A stretch of DNA of 37,897 nt from Planctomycetota bacterium (GCA_027624335.1 JAQBWV010000036.1:1-37897), one strand, 5' to 3'. Shown: positions 24,350 through 34,005, counted from the stretch's first letter. Notes: generated by a model from the sequence alone, not told the origin. Program-made: numbers and translations.

Positions 24350-26329
24350 ATGCGAACGTTGCCCCGAATGATCCCGATCCTTCTGACGGCACTCTGCCTC
24401 AATCAGTTTTCGTTCGCTCAGTCGGCCCCCGACGACGATGCCGAAACTCTGCAGACAGAGCTGGTGCAACTCCGTCGTGCGATTGCAGCTGTCGATCCGG
24501 TTGTTCGCGACAAACGGTTGATCGCCGATGTCGAGGTGTTCGCGAAAGGTGTCGAGTGGTGCCTCCGGCATAACGAGTTCTACGCTGGCAGGAAGAACTC
24601 GGACGCGCAGTCGGCATGGATCGGTTATTGCAGGAACGCAATCGAGATCGGAAACGAACGACTCGCTGAATTGAAGGCGGGCAGTCATCCGTGGACAGTC
24701 AGCCTCGGATCGACGATCCGTGGATACGTCTCCAGAGTCGACGGGTCCATTCAGCCCTACGCAGTTTCGCTTCCCACGGCGATGAACGATGCGAAGTCAG
24801 GGCAGCGATTTCCCTTGCATGTCAAACTGCATGGCCGAGGTGGAACTCGCAATGAAGTTCGTTTTTTCAACGAGCATCAGAATAAACCGCCACAGGACGA
24901 TCAGGACTGGATTCAGCTCGATGTCTTTGGCAGAACCGACAACGCCTACCGCTGGAGCGGCGAAACGGATGTCTTTGAAGCCATCGCCGACGTCAATCGC
25001 CGATACCGGATTGACAGCCATCGAATCACACTGTGGGGCTTCTCAATGGGAGGAGCCGGAGCATGGCATCTGGGACTGCATCATCCGTCAAAGTGGTCGT
25101 CGGTGGGACCGGGAGCGGGTTTCGTCGACTTCTATCAATACCAGAAGCAGACTGAACAGCGTCCGCCTCACCAGCATCTGGCCCTGGGAATTTATGATTC
25201 CATCGATTGCGCATTGAACATGTTCAATGTGCCGTTCTGCACCTATGGAGGCGAACTGGATGCCCAACTTGTGGCCAGTACGGCGATGATCGATCGCGGC
25301 AAAGAACTGGGTGTTGATGCAAAACTGATTGTCGGTCCGGGCGTGGGGCACAAGTTCCATCCAGACAGCTACAAGGAGTTCATGGCGTTTCACATCGCTC
25401 AATCTGACCTGGGACGTCCCCGATACCCCGGTCGACGCAACATTCGGTTTGTTACCAGGACGCTCAAATACAACCGTTGTGAGTGGCTGACGATTGAGGA
25501 AATGATCAAACCGTACAAAGAGACACTCGCGGAAGGTGGCGTGGGCGATGATGGCGTGCTCCGCTTGAAGACAAAGAATATCGCGGCATTGAAGATCGCT
25601 CGCGACATTGCTGAAACGATCGAGATCGACGGGCGACAAATGGCACTTCGCACAGCCGCAGACGGATTGCTGCCGGACGTCTATTACGAACTGAGTGGAG
25701 ACGGCTGGACGCAGCTTGAGTATGACGAGTCCGTCGCGTTCGAGACGAACTCTGAGCTTCACAAACGACACGATCTGCAGGGCCCGATCGACGATGCGTT
25801 CATGGAATCATTCGTGTGTGTCCGTGGAACCGGCAAGCCCTGGTCGCAGGAGACAAAAGACTGGTCCGATTGGACGCTCCAACGATTTGCGGGCGAGTTC
25901 GACAAGTGGTTGCGTGGCCGCGTTCACGTTGTTGACGATACAGCCGTCACCGATGATCTGATCGAGTCGTCGAACCTGATTCTGTTCGGCGATCCCGGAT
26001 CGAACGCCGTCCTCGCAAAAGTGATCGACCGCTTGCCGGTACGCTGGACCGGGGACGCTTTTGAAGTGAACGGCCTGTCGTTCGATCCGGACACGCATGG
26101 GCTGTCAATGATCTACCCGAATCCGCTCAACCCGCGCCGGTATGTTGTGGTTAACTCAGGACACACGATGCATCGAAAAGACTTCGAGAATTCGAACTCG
26201 TGGCTCTTTCCACGACTGGGGGATGTCGCCGTGCAGAAGTTCGAACGGCAAGACAGCGGCTATGTGGAAACAACCGTCTGGGCAGAGTTATTCGATTCCA
26301 ACTGGCGACTGCCAGTCGAGAAAAAGTAG
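24350..26329 (+). CDS. Secreted alpha/beta hydrolase (prolyl-oligopeptidase / esterase type)
   Basis: From the ATG at 24350 the product has 659 residues with a signal peptide (MRTLPRMIPILLTALCLNQF, then SFAQ as cleavage site). I chose this ATG because the longer frame from 24290 adds only polar residues before the signal. The hydrolase core has the oxyanion segment HGRGG (161-165), the nucleophile elbow GFSMGGAG with Ser232, and candidate catalytic histidines in GVGHKFHPDSY (334 and 337); the acid may be in GGELD. This is the layout of prolyl oligopeptidase-like or polymer esterase enzymes. A C-terminal half of about 290 residues has no family I can name; its later part contains ILFGDPGSNAVLAKV and ends with NPLNPRRYVVVNSGHTMH. 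The substrate, perhaps an ester or polysaccharide, is unknown. The gene stands alone and its stop is convergent with the CorC gene. Confidence 0.9.
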   Translation: MRTLPRMIPILLTALCLNQFSFAQSAPDDDAETLQTELVQLRRAIAAVDPVVRDKRLIADVEVFAKGVEWCLRHNEFYAGRKNSDAQSAWIGYCRNAIEIGNERLAELKAGSHPWTVSLGSTIRGYVSRVDGSIQPYAVSLPTAMNDAKSGQRFPLHVKLHGRGGTRNEVRFFNEHQNKPPQDDQDWIQLDVFGRTDNAYRWSGETDVFEAIADVNRRYRIDSHRITLWGFSMGGAGAWHLGLHHPSKWSSVGPGAGFVDFYQYQKQTEQRPPHQHLALGIYDSIDCALNMFNVPFCTYGGELDAQLVASTAMIDRGKELGVDAKLIVGPGVGHKFHPDSYKEFMAFHIAQSDLGRPRYPGRRNIRFVTRTLKYNRCEWLTIEEMIKPYKETLAEGGVGDDGVLRLKTKNIAALKIARDIAETIEIDGRQMALRTAADGLLPDVYYELSGDGWTQLEYDESVAFETNSELHKRHDLQGPIDDAFMESFVCVRGTGKPWSQETKDWSDWTLQRFAGEFDKWLRGRVHVVDDTAVTDDLIESSNLILFGDPGSNAVLAKVIDRLPVRWTGDAFEVNGLSFDPDTHGLSMIYPNPLNPRRYVVVNSGHTMHRKDFENSNSWLFPRLGDVAVQKFERQDSGYVETTVWAELFDSNWRLPVEKK

Positions 26330-26435
26330 GCGGTCGAAATACCAGCAAACGACTGGCACTCGCGTTCTGCCACAGAAGAACCCGGAAAACACGTGCCACA
26401 GAGTGAGGACAATCATCACTTGAGGGCAGTCACCA

Positions 26436-27749
26436 CTAATCGTCGTGGCCTACCGGGCCCAGGGAATCATCGCTTTCGATTCTCAGCTTGAGGATGCGGC
26501 GAGGGTCGGCTTCGAGGATTGTGAATCGAAGTGTTCCGTACTCCAGTGTCTCGGAGACTTCTGGAATCCGTCCAAGCTGGGAGAAGACGAAGCCGCCTAT
26601 CGTGTCAAAGTCTCGTTCCTCAGGCAGGTCGTAATCGAATTCCTCGACGAGGTCGTCGATATGAACTCGACCATCGACTTCGTTGATTGTCGGAGACAGT
26701 CGTTTGACTGGATCAACTTCCTCATCGTCATCTTCATCGGCAATTTCTCCGACGATCTCTTCCAGCAGGTCTTCCATTGTGACCAGACCGGCCACTCCGC
26801 CGTATTCGTCAAGCACGATTGCCATATGAACCCGCTTGCGGTTCATCGTTTCCAGTAGTCGATCAACACCAGTTGTTTCCGGGACATACATCGCTTCCCG
26901 ACAGATTTCGGAGATGGATGGCATCTCCTCGGGCGAGCAATCGACGTAGCGCAACAAGTCTTTTGCGTAAAGAATTCCCTTGATGTCATCAGTCGATTCT
27001 CCAATGACTGGAATCCGAGTGTGCCGCGATTCGAGAATCTCGGCGCGTGCTTCAGCAACCGTCATGTCAGCACGAATGAATCGCGTCTCCGTACGAGGCG
27101 TCATAACTGACCCGACGTCGGCATCTTTGAGATCCATTACCTGATCGATCATCGAACCGGTGCTGGCATTGATCGCGCCCATTCTCTCACCAGCATCGAC
27201 GACTGTCCGGATCTCATCAGTTAATGCATTGGGGTCATTCGGGTCCGCCTGTTCGATTCCGTACAAGCGATGAAACAGCGTATCAACGCTACCAGCCAGA
27301 CTAACAACTGGACGAACGACAGTGACGGCAGCCTGAATCAGCGGCCATGATCGACACAGAAACCACTCACCGGAAACCTGCGCGACCGACTTCGGAAACA
27401 CGATGGCAAACAGGAGCAGTGACAGAAACAGGATTACCCAGCGCATGCCCAGATCGAACCATTCGCCATATTGTGCGGGACTGAAAGTGCCGCTCAACAG
27501 AAGATCCCACTTGACGATGGCAACGGCGACATAAGCCAGCGATGCGAGTGTCAGAACTGCCTCGCAGGCAACTAACGCGGCTTCCCAGTTCTTCAGGATG
27601 TCGAGAAAGCGATCTGCCCTTCCGCGTTGCTCGCACACTTCGTCGAGTTCCGCTCGGGAGAATCCTCTCAGGCTGTAACAGGCGATCGATGTGCAAAGAA
27701 CTACCAGCAACAGCACAGCACACAACAGAAGACCGAAAATGGGGGTCAC
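26436..27749 (-). CDS. CNNM/CorC-type membrane protein with CBS pair
   Basis: The 437-residue protein has the standard order of the HlyC/CorC family: DUF21-type membrane domain with about four hydrophobic segments (about 5-150), a CBS pair (about 211-340, with SVMTPRTETRFI and IPVIGESTDDIKGILYAKDL, then HMAIVLDEYGGVAGLVTMED), and a C-terminal CorC/HlyC domain (about 350-425). Members take part in magnesium and cobalt efflux or in membrane stress response; the ion is not decided here. The start is a GTG that overlaps the ybeY stop (GTGA), so translation is coupled. Position after ybeY is conserved in many bacteria, where CorC-type genes share an operon with ybeY. Confidence 0.93.
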   Translation of the reverse strand: MTPIFGLLLCAVLLLVVLCTSIACYSLRGFSRAELDEVCEQRGRADRFLDILKNWEAALVACEAVLTLASLAYVAVAIVKWDLLLSGTFSPAQYGEWFDLGMRWVILFLSLLLFAIVFPKSVAQVSGEWFLCRSWPLIQAAVTVVRPVVSLAGSVDTLFHRLYGIEQADPNDPNALTDEIRTVVDAGERMGAINASTGSMIDQVMDLKDADVGSVMTPRTETRFIRADMTVAEARAEILESRHTRIPVIGESTDDIKGILYAKDLLRYVDCSPEEMPSISEICREAMYVPETTGVDRLLETMNRKRVHMAIVLDEYGGVAGLVTMEDLLEEIVGEIADEDDDEEVDPVKRLSPTINEVDGRVHIDDLVEEFDYDLPEERDFDTIGGFVFSQLGRIPEVSETLEYGTLRFTILEADPRRILKLRIESDDSLGPVGHDD

Positions 27750-28309
27750 GACAAGCCCCTTGTTTCGTTCATTTCGGTTGATCCACTTGACGAACGCTCT
27801 TCGTCGACGTGACCACAGTCTGAACGGTCTCTCGATGGCCTTGGCCGACCAAGCATTTCAAACACAAAACACTCTCGCTCGCGCATGACCGGCAATTCGT
27901 CCCCTGAAAGGTCATCGTACCCACACAAGTGCAGCAGGCCGTGGACGATATACAGCGTCAACTCGTCCATCGATTCCCATGCGTAGTCAGTCGCTCTTTC
28001 GATGGCCATTTCGGTACTGATAATGATCTCTCCGTCGATCGTTTTTCCTGCTCCGCGTGGTTGATCGCCTGATTTGTCCATCGACGAGTCGATGGCCTCT
28101 TCCAGCAGAAAGCTGAGTACGTCGGTTTCGTAGTCGTGATTCAGGTACTGCCGGTTCAACTCGTGAATCTGCGCGTTGTCAACAATCGCCACACTGATTG
28201 AAGCGGATGCGACTTGCTCGATTTCGAGCGTTCGCCTGACGACCTGTCGGACGAATACCTCGTCGATCGCCAGGCTCTGCTGATGGTTCGCGATTTCGAT
28301 TTCGTACAT
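27746..28309 (-). CDS. ybeY: Endoribonuclease YbeY (rRNA maturation)
   Basis: The 187-residue protein is YbeY, the zinc-dependent RNase needed for 16S rRNA 3' end processing and ribosome quality control. The zinc motif HGLLHLCGYDD is at 123-133; His123 and His127 match, but the third ligand position is Asp133 where most YbeY proteins have His. Other family features are DNAQIHELNRQYLNHDYETD and VLSFLLEE near 43-70 and GEIIIS near 93. The insert between VLSFLLEE and GEIIIS, and a tail of about 30 residues after the zinc motif, make it longer than the E. coli protein (155). The gene lies 31 nt after the HD phosphohydrolase gene and overlaps the CorC-type gene by 4 nt, the classical neighbourhood. 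Confidence 0.96.
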   Translation of the reverse strand: MYEIEIANHQQSLAIDEVFVRQVVRRTLEIEQVASASISVAIVDNAQIHELNRQYLNHDYETDVLSFLLEEAIDSSMDKSGDQPRGAGKTIDGEIIISTEMAIERATDYAWESMDELTLYIVHGLLHLCGYDDLSGDELPVMRERECFVFEMLGRPRPSRDRSDCGHVDEERSSSGSTEMNETRGLS

Positions 28310-28340
28310 TGCAGAAGTGATCGCCGTTAGTTTCAGATGC

Positions 28341-30692
28341 TCACGCGGTTCGTTGTTCGGGATACTTGATTCTGCCGTGGTAGATCGCGATCAGCGACTG
28401 CGTCAAGGAGTCTTCGATCGTTCGAATTTCACTGAGGGTCAGCAGGCTTTCCTCGAACTGTCCGTCGAGTAGTTTGTCCATGGTAATTTTATGAACCAGC
28501 GTTTCAATCCGTCGTGGCGTCGGTTCGCTGAGTGTACGACTTGCACTTTCTACGGCGTCAGAAAGCATCATGACGCCTGCTTCGCGAGTCTGCGGTTTCG
28601 GGCCGGGATATCGGAATGATGATTCCTCAGCGTCCGTGCGGTGATCAGAATCCGCTTCGACCTGTTTTCTGGCTTCGTGATAGAAATACTGCACGAGCGT
28701 CGTGCCGTGGTGCTGTTCGATAAAGTCGATCATCGGTCGTGGCAGATGGTGTTCCAGGGCGAGATTTACTCCGTCTTTCACATGGCCAATGATAATTAAC
28801 GTGCTCATGGCCGGTGCGAGTTCTGCATGCCTGCTGGTCATTCCTTCGGTCATGTTCTCGACGAAATATTCGGGCTTAAGCATCTTGCCGATGTCATGGA
28901 AATAGGCGCCGACACGAACGAGCAGGCCGTTGGCCCCGATTGCCTCGGCCGCGGTTTCAGCAATCGTCGCGACTGAGATCGAGTGGTTGTAGGTACCTGG
29001 TGCTCGACGCACGAGTTCCTGCAGCAGCGGGTGTGAGATGTTACTCATCTCCAGCAGGCTTATGTCGGTTACGACTCCGAAGAGTCGCTCAATAAACGGC
29101 AGGCTGCCAGCGACGAGGAAACCAGCACCAAAGCACCAGGCGGCGCCCTTACACGCTTCCACAAGCAGTTCACCATCCGACCAGATGATGTCCAGCGACT
29201 GACTGCTGAGTACTTCCATCCCTGAATAAACCACGAGATAGGCGATCCCCGACACAAAACCAACTTTGATGAGTGTCGATCGCGAAGGAACACTGGGAAG
29301 CAGAATCACCGCAGTTGCGGAGACACTGATTAGAACGACGAACCCGGTCAGTTCACCGAATGTTGCCAGCGTCAGCAGAAGGCTGATGGTCATTGCCGTC
29401 AAGGCACCTGTGATCTGGTTGTAGGCGACGGCAAAAATCATCGCTGTGACGATGACGGGGAGGACCTCTGCTCGCAGCAACGGTGTCAGAGTCGACCAGC
29501 AGCCAAGACCAACAGCCAGGATCATCGCACCCAGGTAAACGGAAAGCCGCCAATAGGACCCCACCAGTCGACGTTCATTTCTGACGAGGTACGCTCCATT
29601 AATTACAGCCAGAACGATCACCATCAGGAAAACAGTCGCGGTCCGGATCAGACGTAAATACAGCGGAACCAGCTTTTCGGCCTGGTCATACTCGTCACGT
29701 AGAAGGGCGAGTTCATCCAGACCAATCAGTTCACCCGGCCCGACCAGCACCTGGCCTTGATACCAGCGTTCATAGACAACCTTGACGTTCTTTCGCGCAT
29801 CAAGCTCTGCCTCGTTTGTTCGCGGGCGATCCTCTCTGAGTGTTGGCGTGATGCGGTGAGTCAGCCAGGCTTCAATTGACGGTCGGACGGTCGTCAAAAG
29901 CGGAACCGATTCCCATGCTGCTGCAATTCGACCGCCGGGCTTCATCATGGCGGAAAGGTCGACATCGCCAACGCCAGCGATCATCTCAACATCCGAGTCG
30001 TCATTCTCAACAGTCAGTCGCTGGCCTGGACTTAGTTCATTCCGAGCAACGTATTCGGGGTCAATGATTCCTGGCAGGTCGATGATCTGCAGGAGCTGCT
30101 GGAACTCCGCGAGCAGTCCTTCAATGCGATCGATCCGAGCTTGCTCGGCCACGTTGCCAGACGGTTGATCAGCCGCTCTGATGAGTCGGAATAGTGTCTC
30201 ATATCCCGCCTCGGGCGACATCGAGGCTGACAAATCACCGTCCTTCACATCGGTGGCCGATAATCCAAACGCCGCACGAAATTCAGCCGACAGCTCGTCG
30301 AGTGACATGCTTTCGGCGATCACCTGAAAATCTGCTCGAAGCTGGTCTGTCAACGAGTCGGCAGGAAGCGGTTCACGTCGAAAATGTAATGGCACCCGGC
30401 TGACGGCCTCTTCGGCTCGACGATTCGTTTCGCGGATGTTGACCTGCTGAAAATCCACGGTTGCCAGAATGCCGTAGTCAGGGCGGTCTCCCTGACGCCA
30501 CGCGAACGGCTTTTTCCAGGCCTGCACAACCAGCGACAGAATCACAATCGCCAGCAGGCACAACGACAGACGAGCGAGAACTGCGCGATTACGCAGGGAC
30601 GCGGTCACTCGGGCAATCGTCCCTTGTGACGTTCCAATTGAACGGCGCGACGTCCGATGTCGACGCGTATGCTTGTGCCCGATGAACGGCAT
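28341..30692 (-). CDS. pgpH: 7TM-HD family phosphohydrolase (PgpH-like)
   Basis: The 783-residue protein has an N-terminal membrane helix (about 38-58), a large extracytoplasmic domain (to about 340), seven membrane segments (about 345-535) and a cytoplasmic HD domain. Visible HD features are HPLLQELVRRAPGTYNHS (554-571) with His570 as likely metal ligand, and FHDIGK with His599-Asp600. In Listeria PgpH this family hydrolyses cyclic di-AMP to pApA, so the protein probably lowers a cyclic dinucleotide second messenger in response to a signal outside the cell. It sits between phoH and ybeY, the order found in many bacteria. The gap to phoH is 123 nt and to ybeY 31 nt. I am sure of the family, less so of the nucleotide. 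Confidence 0.93.
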   Translation of the reverse strand: MPFIGHKHTRRHRTSRRSIGTSQGTIARVTASLRNRAVLARLSLCLLAIVILSLVVQAWKKPFAWRQGDRPDYGILATVDFQQVNIRETNRRAEEAVSRVPLHFRREPLPADSLTDQLRADFQVIAESMSLDELSAEFRAAFGLSATDVKDGDLSASMSPEAGYETLFRLIRAADQPSGNVAEQARIDRIEGLLAEFQQLLQIIDLPGIIDPEYVARNELSPGQRLTVENDDSDVEMIAGVGDVDLSAMMKPGGRIAAAWESVPLLTTVRPSIEAWLTHRITPTLREDRPRTNEAELDARKNVKVVYERWYQGQVLVGPGELIGLDELALLRDEYDQAEKLVPLYLRLIRTATVFLMVIVLAVINGAYLVRNERRLVGSYWRLSVYLGAMILAVGLGCWSTLTPLLRAEVLPVIVTAMIFAVAYNQITGALTAMTISLLLTLATFGELTGFVVLISVSATAVILLPSVPSRSTLIKVGFVSGIAYLVVYSGMEVLSSQSLDIIWSDGELLVEACKGAAWCFGAGFLVAGSLPFIERLFGVVTDISLLEMSNISHPLLQELVRRAPGTYNHSISVATIAETAAEAIGANGLLVRVGAYFHDIGKMLKPEYFVENMTEGMTSRHAELAPAMSTLIIIGHVKDGVNLALEHHLPRPMIDFIEQHHGTTLVQYFYHEARKQVEADSDHRTDAEESSFRYPGPKPQTREAGVMMLSDAVESASRTLSEPTPRRIETLVHKITMDKLLDGQFEESLLTLSEIRTIEDSLTQSLIAIYHGRIKYPEQRTA

Positions 30693-30815
30693 TGGTTCAG
30701 ACGCCGGTCCGGTCAGAATGACCTTGTCGAGAAAGACGTGAGACTGAGTACTTCAAAGGTATCTCTTGTTTCGTGGATCAAAACACCAGGTTCAAATGCC
30801 AGACGACTCTGCAGA

Positions 30816-31955
30816 TTACTTTCGGTCGTGTCTGGCACCGCCGGTGTGTCGCGAGTCATCGTACGCTCGAACAATGTCGCGGACGAGTCTGTGACGAACA
30901 ATATCCTGACCAGACAGCTCAACCGCTTCAACTCCAGGAATCCCCAGCAGTCGATTTGCAGCGTCAATGAGCCCGGAAGTAACGTGATTCGGCAGGTCCA
31001 CCTGAGTCGGATCGCCCGTAACAACGATCCTTGAGTTTTCGCCCATTCGAGTCAGAAACATCTGCATTTGAGTTGATGTTGTGTTCTGAGCTTCGTCCAG
31101 AATTATGAACGTATCATTGAGTGTACGACCACGCATGTACGCTAGCGGAACGATCTCGATGATATCGTTTTCCATGTACCGTTTGACTTGCTCAAAGCTG
31201 ACGATGTCCGCCAGGGCGTCCAGCAACGGCCTTAAATAGGGGTTCACCTTGGCGAGCAAATCGCCCGGCAGAAACCCAAGTTTTTCTCCCGCTTCTACGG
31301 CTGGTCTGACCAGAACGATTTTCCGGACCAGCTCCGTTCGCAGCGCATTCAGAGCCATCGCAACGGCAAGATAAGTCTTCCCGCATCCGGCCGGGCCCAG
31401 ACACAGGACCAGATCGTTTTCGCGAATCGCATTGACGTAACGAGCCTGACCTTCTGTGCGCGGCTTTACTCGCCGCGTCTTTTCGAACAGGTCGATGTTC
31501 TCTGAATCGAAACCGGAGTTGCTGGCTGAGGTGGGCTCTGGACCATTACGGGGCCGTGTTCCACCTGGATGTTTCGCGGATGCCGACGTTGACAAACGAG
31601 ACTGCACGCCGTTCTGCGGTGTCTCGTCCACAGTCTGGCGGTCATTGCGATGCTGAGCTTTTTCCTCGGTCGAGGCACCGTGGCCGTGGCGACCAAGTAT
31701 TGATTCGACATCCGACGCCGACAGATCCGCATACTTTTCAACAATCATCTTCAGATCGGAAAAGACACGCAGACCGAGTTGAACCTGTTCGGGACTGCCG
31801 CTCACTCTCAGTTCATCCCCGCGAATGACAACGTGAATTCCGAGTCGGTCGCGAATCTGTCGGAGATGCTGGTCGTGGCAACCGAAGAGAATTCGAATCT
31901 GCTCCTGACTCTGGAATTTGAGACACTCTGTGAACGAAAGAGTTTCCTGCGGCAT
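30816..31955 (-). CDS. phoH: PhoH family ATPase with N-terminal KH-like domain
   Basis: The 379 residues comprise an N-terminal KH-like RNA-binding domain (about 10-75), a Ser/Thr/Asn-rich, poorly conserved linker (about 92-148), and the PhoH ATPase domain. Walker A is GPAGCGKT (187-194) and Walker B is IILDEAQN with Asp287-Glu288; VLVRPAVEAGEKLGFLPGD and VVTGDPTQVDLP are also diagnostic. PhoH proteins are thought to be RNA helicase or RNase-associated ATPases, here linked with ybeY. A GAGGA ribosome binding site at 31960-31964 supports the ATG at 31955. It is the first gene of the operon phoH-pgpH-ybeY-corC, with a small palindrome 43 nt upstream of the start. Confidence 0.95.
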   Translation of the reverse strand: MPQETLSFTECLKFQSQEQIRILFGCHDQHLRQIRDRLGIHVVIRGDELRVSGSPEQVQLGLRVFSDLKMIVEKYADLSASDVESILGRHGHGASTEEKAQHRNDRQTVDETPQNGVQSRLSTSASAKHPGGTRPRNGPEPTSASNSGFDSENIDLFEKTRRVKPRTEGQARYVNAIRENDLVLCLGPAGCGKTYLAVAMALNALRTELVRKIVLVRPAVEAGEKLGFLPGDLLAKVNPYLRPLLDALADIVSFEQVKRYMENDIIEIVPLAYMRGRTLNDTFIILDEAQNTTSTQMQMFLTRMGENSRIVVTGDPTQVDLPNHVTSGLIDAANRLLGIPGVEAVELSGQDIVRHRLVRDIVRAYDDSRHTGGARHDRK

Positions 31956-32577
31956 AAAGTCCTCGAGTCAGTTCTGGAAATCGTTACAGACCTGCCACCG
32001 CGATAATCGCGGCACAGTCTGCCGATGACTGGCATTGTTCGGGTTCAAGTCGCGGTGACTCCGCCGGGGGGAAGAAACTGCAGCGAGACGGTTTCTTGAA
32101 TCAAAAGTTACAGGTCTGGTAATCGTAAGACTCGTCACATTTTACGCCGTTCGGTCACAATTCAGAAAGCACCGATCCTGGCGATTCGGTAATCTCCAGA
32201 AACTTGCGAATCATGCTGTTGACAATCGCTGACGCTCATCCAAAGTTTCATCACAATCCCGAAGTACCGATGAGATGGTCAGCAACATGACCGACGGCAC
32301 AGCGATGCAGCTGCCTGCTCTGCCGGGTTTTGCCTGAGACTCCGTCTTGTTCCCGTTTCACGGATTGAACTACAAACCGTTGCTGGGCCCGTGATTTCGG
32401 GGAAGGTACGCATTCTCGACTGCTCACCTGGACTAGCTTGCGGGGCCATTATGGCGCCAATACGGTGTCGCCAATGAAGAGAGGTCGCGGACGGTCCATC
32501 GTTTACAATGCTGGACCAGCTGCGTGAAGGATTATGGATCACGTTTGAAACGTGACTCTCAAGGGATGGGGAGACCG
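31956..32577. other. Divergent intergenic region between phoH and lipoprotein gene
   Basis: About 620 nt between divergent genes. It contains the palindrome at 31998-32012, described separately. No convincing coding frame, RNA gene or terminator is seen, and the rest looks featureless to me. Confidence 0.55.
31998..32012. promoter_or_regulatory. Small palindrome upstream of phoH
   Basis: CCGCGAT (31998-32004) and ATCGCGG (32006-32012) are exact complements around one A. It begins 43 nt upstream of the phoH ATG, where an operator at or just after a promoter would be placed. With 7-bp arms it could be a chance event in this fairly G+C-rich region. Confidence 0.4.
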
Positions 32578-33897
32578 ATGGTGGTGGCTCGAAACTGGTT
32601 GGCAGGAATTGCAACACTGCTGGCTGCCATTATTTGCGGCTGCGGAGACGACTCGGCTCCCTCGGGGTCGGCAGGTTCTGCAGCGACTCCACCAAACGCG
32701 TCACCCATTGATTCCGGACAGACGTCGACTCCTGGTGCATTTCCGGCGGCGTCGATCTCGGGCAACTCTGCCAGCAGTTCTGTCTCCGATTCTCTCGAAG
32801 TCGACCGCGCACAGAATCAGCGAGAAACCAGTACGGCTCCCGAAAAAGGCTCACCGCGGTGGCTGGTTCTACAAATGACGCAGCTTCGTATGAAACCGTT
32901 TCCTGAAACCGACGACATCGAAAAGCAGCGTGAGTCTCGACGGGTTCGAAATCAGGAAATCATCACACTGGCGACTGAGGCCATCGCCAGGACACACGAA
33001 GACAAGGAGCAGGAAGCTGTCTTCAATGTGGCCGTCCATCGGCTGATGGACGCCACGATGGAGCTGGCACTGCAGGGTGATCAGGAAAGCGTTGACGCAC
33101 TGTTTGGCCACGCCGATTCGCTCTACCAGCGCGATCCCAAATCGCGGGCAGCTGCGGAAGCTGCCTGGTTTGTTGCTCGGTTCGCGAATACGAACGCACG
33201 GCGGTTTGCTGACCAGGACATCCGGTGGCTGCAGGAGTTTTCGCGACAGACTCGAACTTTTGCCGATCGATTTCCCGGGGAACAACAACGAGCCGTTGGA
33301 CTGCTGAGCGATGCCGGCGCGTCGTGCGACTATCACGGATTGCGAGAAGAGGCCATCCTCTGTTTTGAAACACTGAAACAGAATTATCCCGACACTCCGC
33401 AGGCAGAACAGGCAATACCGGCGCTCCGACGTCTGAATCTGATCGGCAAACCTCTGGATCTTGGCGGCCCGACGCTGGACGGAGGATTCATCTCCGTGGC
33501 CGATTTCAAAGGGTCGCCGGTACTGGTGGTGTTCTGGTCAACCCAGGCGAGTCCGTTCATCGAACAGGCTGACAGCATCATCGTTGCCGCCGCAAAGTAC
33601 GAATCTCAAGGCCTCCAGGTTCTGGGAGTGAACCTCGACATCGACGAAACAGCGATCGATGCATTCCTCGAAAAATCGCGAATGGGGTGGAGAACCATCT
33701 TCCATACCGACGCCGATCGCCGCGGCTGGAAGCACCCGATAGCAGTTTACTATGGAGTCACCGACATTCCGCAGATCTGGCTGGTGGACGCCGCCGGCAA
33801 GGTCGTCTCCACGACGATCGCGGCCAGGGATCTGGACGCCACACTGGCTCGCCTTCTGCCGGCAGCCAGGCCAGTAACTGCAACGACCCCCAGGTAG
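32578..33897 (+). CDS. Lipoprotein with thioredoxin-like domain lacking the CxxC motif
   Basis: From the ATG at 32578 the product has 439 residues. This start was chosen for GGGGAGA just upstream and because it puts the hydrophobic stretch (about 8-19) at the N-terminus; a possible lipobox is ICGC with Cys22. A Ser/Gly-rich linker follows, then a helical region (about 90-290) resembling the N-terminal part of planctomycete TlpA-like proteins. From about 300 to 430 lies an AhpC/TSA-TlpA type thioredoxin fold: VADFKGSPVLVVFWSTQASP (about 307-326), then GLQVLGVNLDIDE and YGVTDIPQIWLVDAAGKV. The redox pair is absent: where TlpA has FWATWCGPC this protein has FWSTQASPF (319-327), so it cannot act as a thiol oxidoreductase and probably binds other proteins. 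It is divergent from phoH and convergent with the TPR gene after it. Confidence 0.87.
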   Translation: MVVARNWLAGIATLLAAIICGCGDDSAPSGSAGSAATPPNASPIDSGQTSTPGAFPAASISGNSASSSVSDSLEVDRAQNQRETSTAPEKGSPRWLVLQMTQLRMKPFPETDDIEKQRESRRVRNQEIITLATEAIARTHEDKEQEAVFNVAVHRLMDATMELALQGDQESVDALFGHADSLYQRDPKSRAAAEAAWFVARFANTNARRFADQDIRWLQEFSRQTRTFADRFPGEQQRAVGLLSDAGASCDYHGLREEAILCFETLKQNYPDTPQAEQAIPALRRLNLIGKPLDLGGPTLDGGFISVADFKGSPVLVVFWSTQASPFIEQADSIIVAAAKYESQGLQVLGVNLDIDETAIDAFLEKSRMGWRTIFHTDADRRGWKHPIAVYYGVTDIPQIWLVDAAGKVVSTTIAARDLDATLARLLPAARPVTATTPR

Positions 33898-34005
33898 CCG
33901 ACGGCTGAGCTGGTTCCACCGACCGATGGGAACTCGCCTGACAAAGACCCGGGAACTTGTTTCTTCTCAGTTTCCAGAACAGCTTTGGGTGCTACTGCGT
34001 CATTG

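Noticed and set aside
26330..26435. Possible terminator between the convergent hydrolase and CorC genes
   Set aside because: No hairpin with clear arms and no T run could be found.
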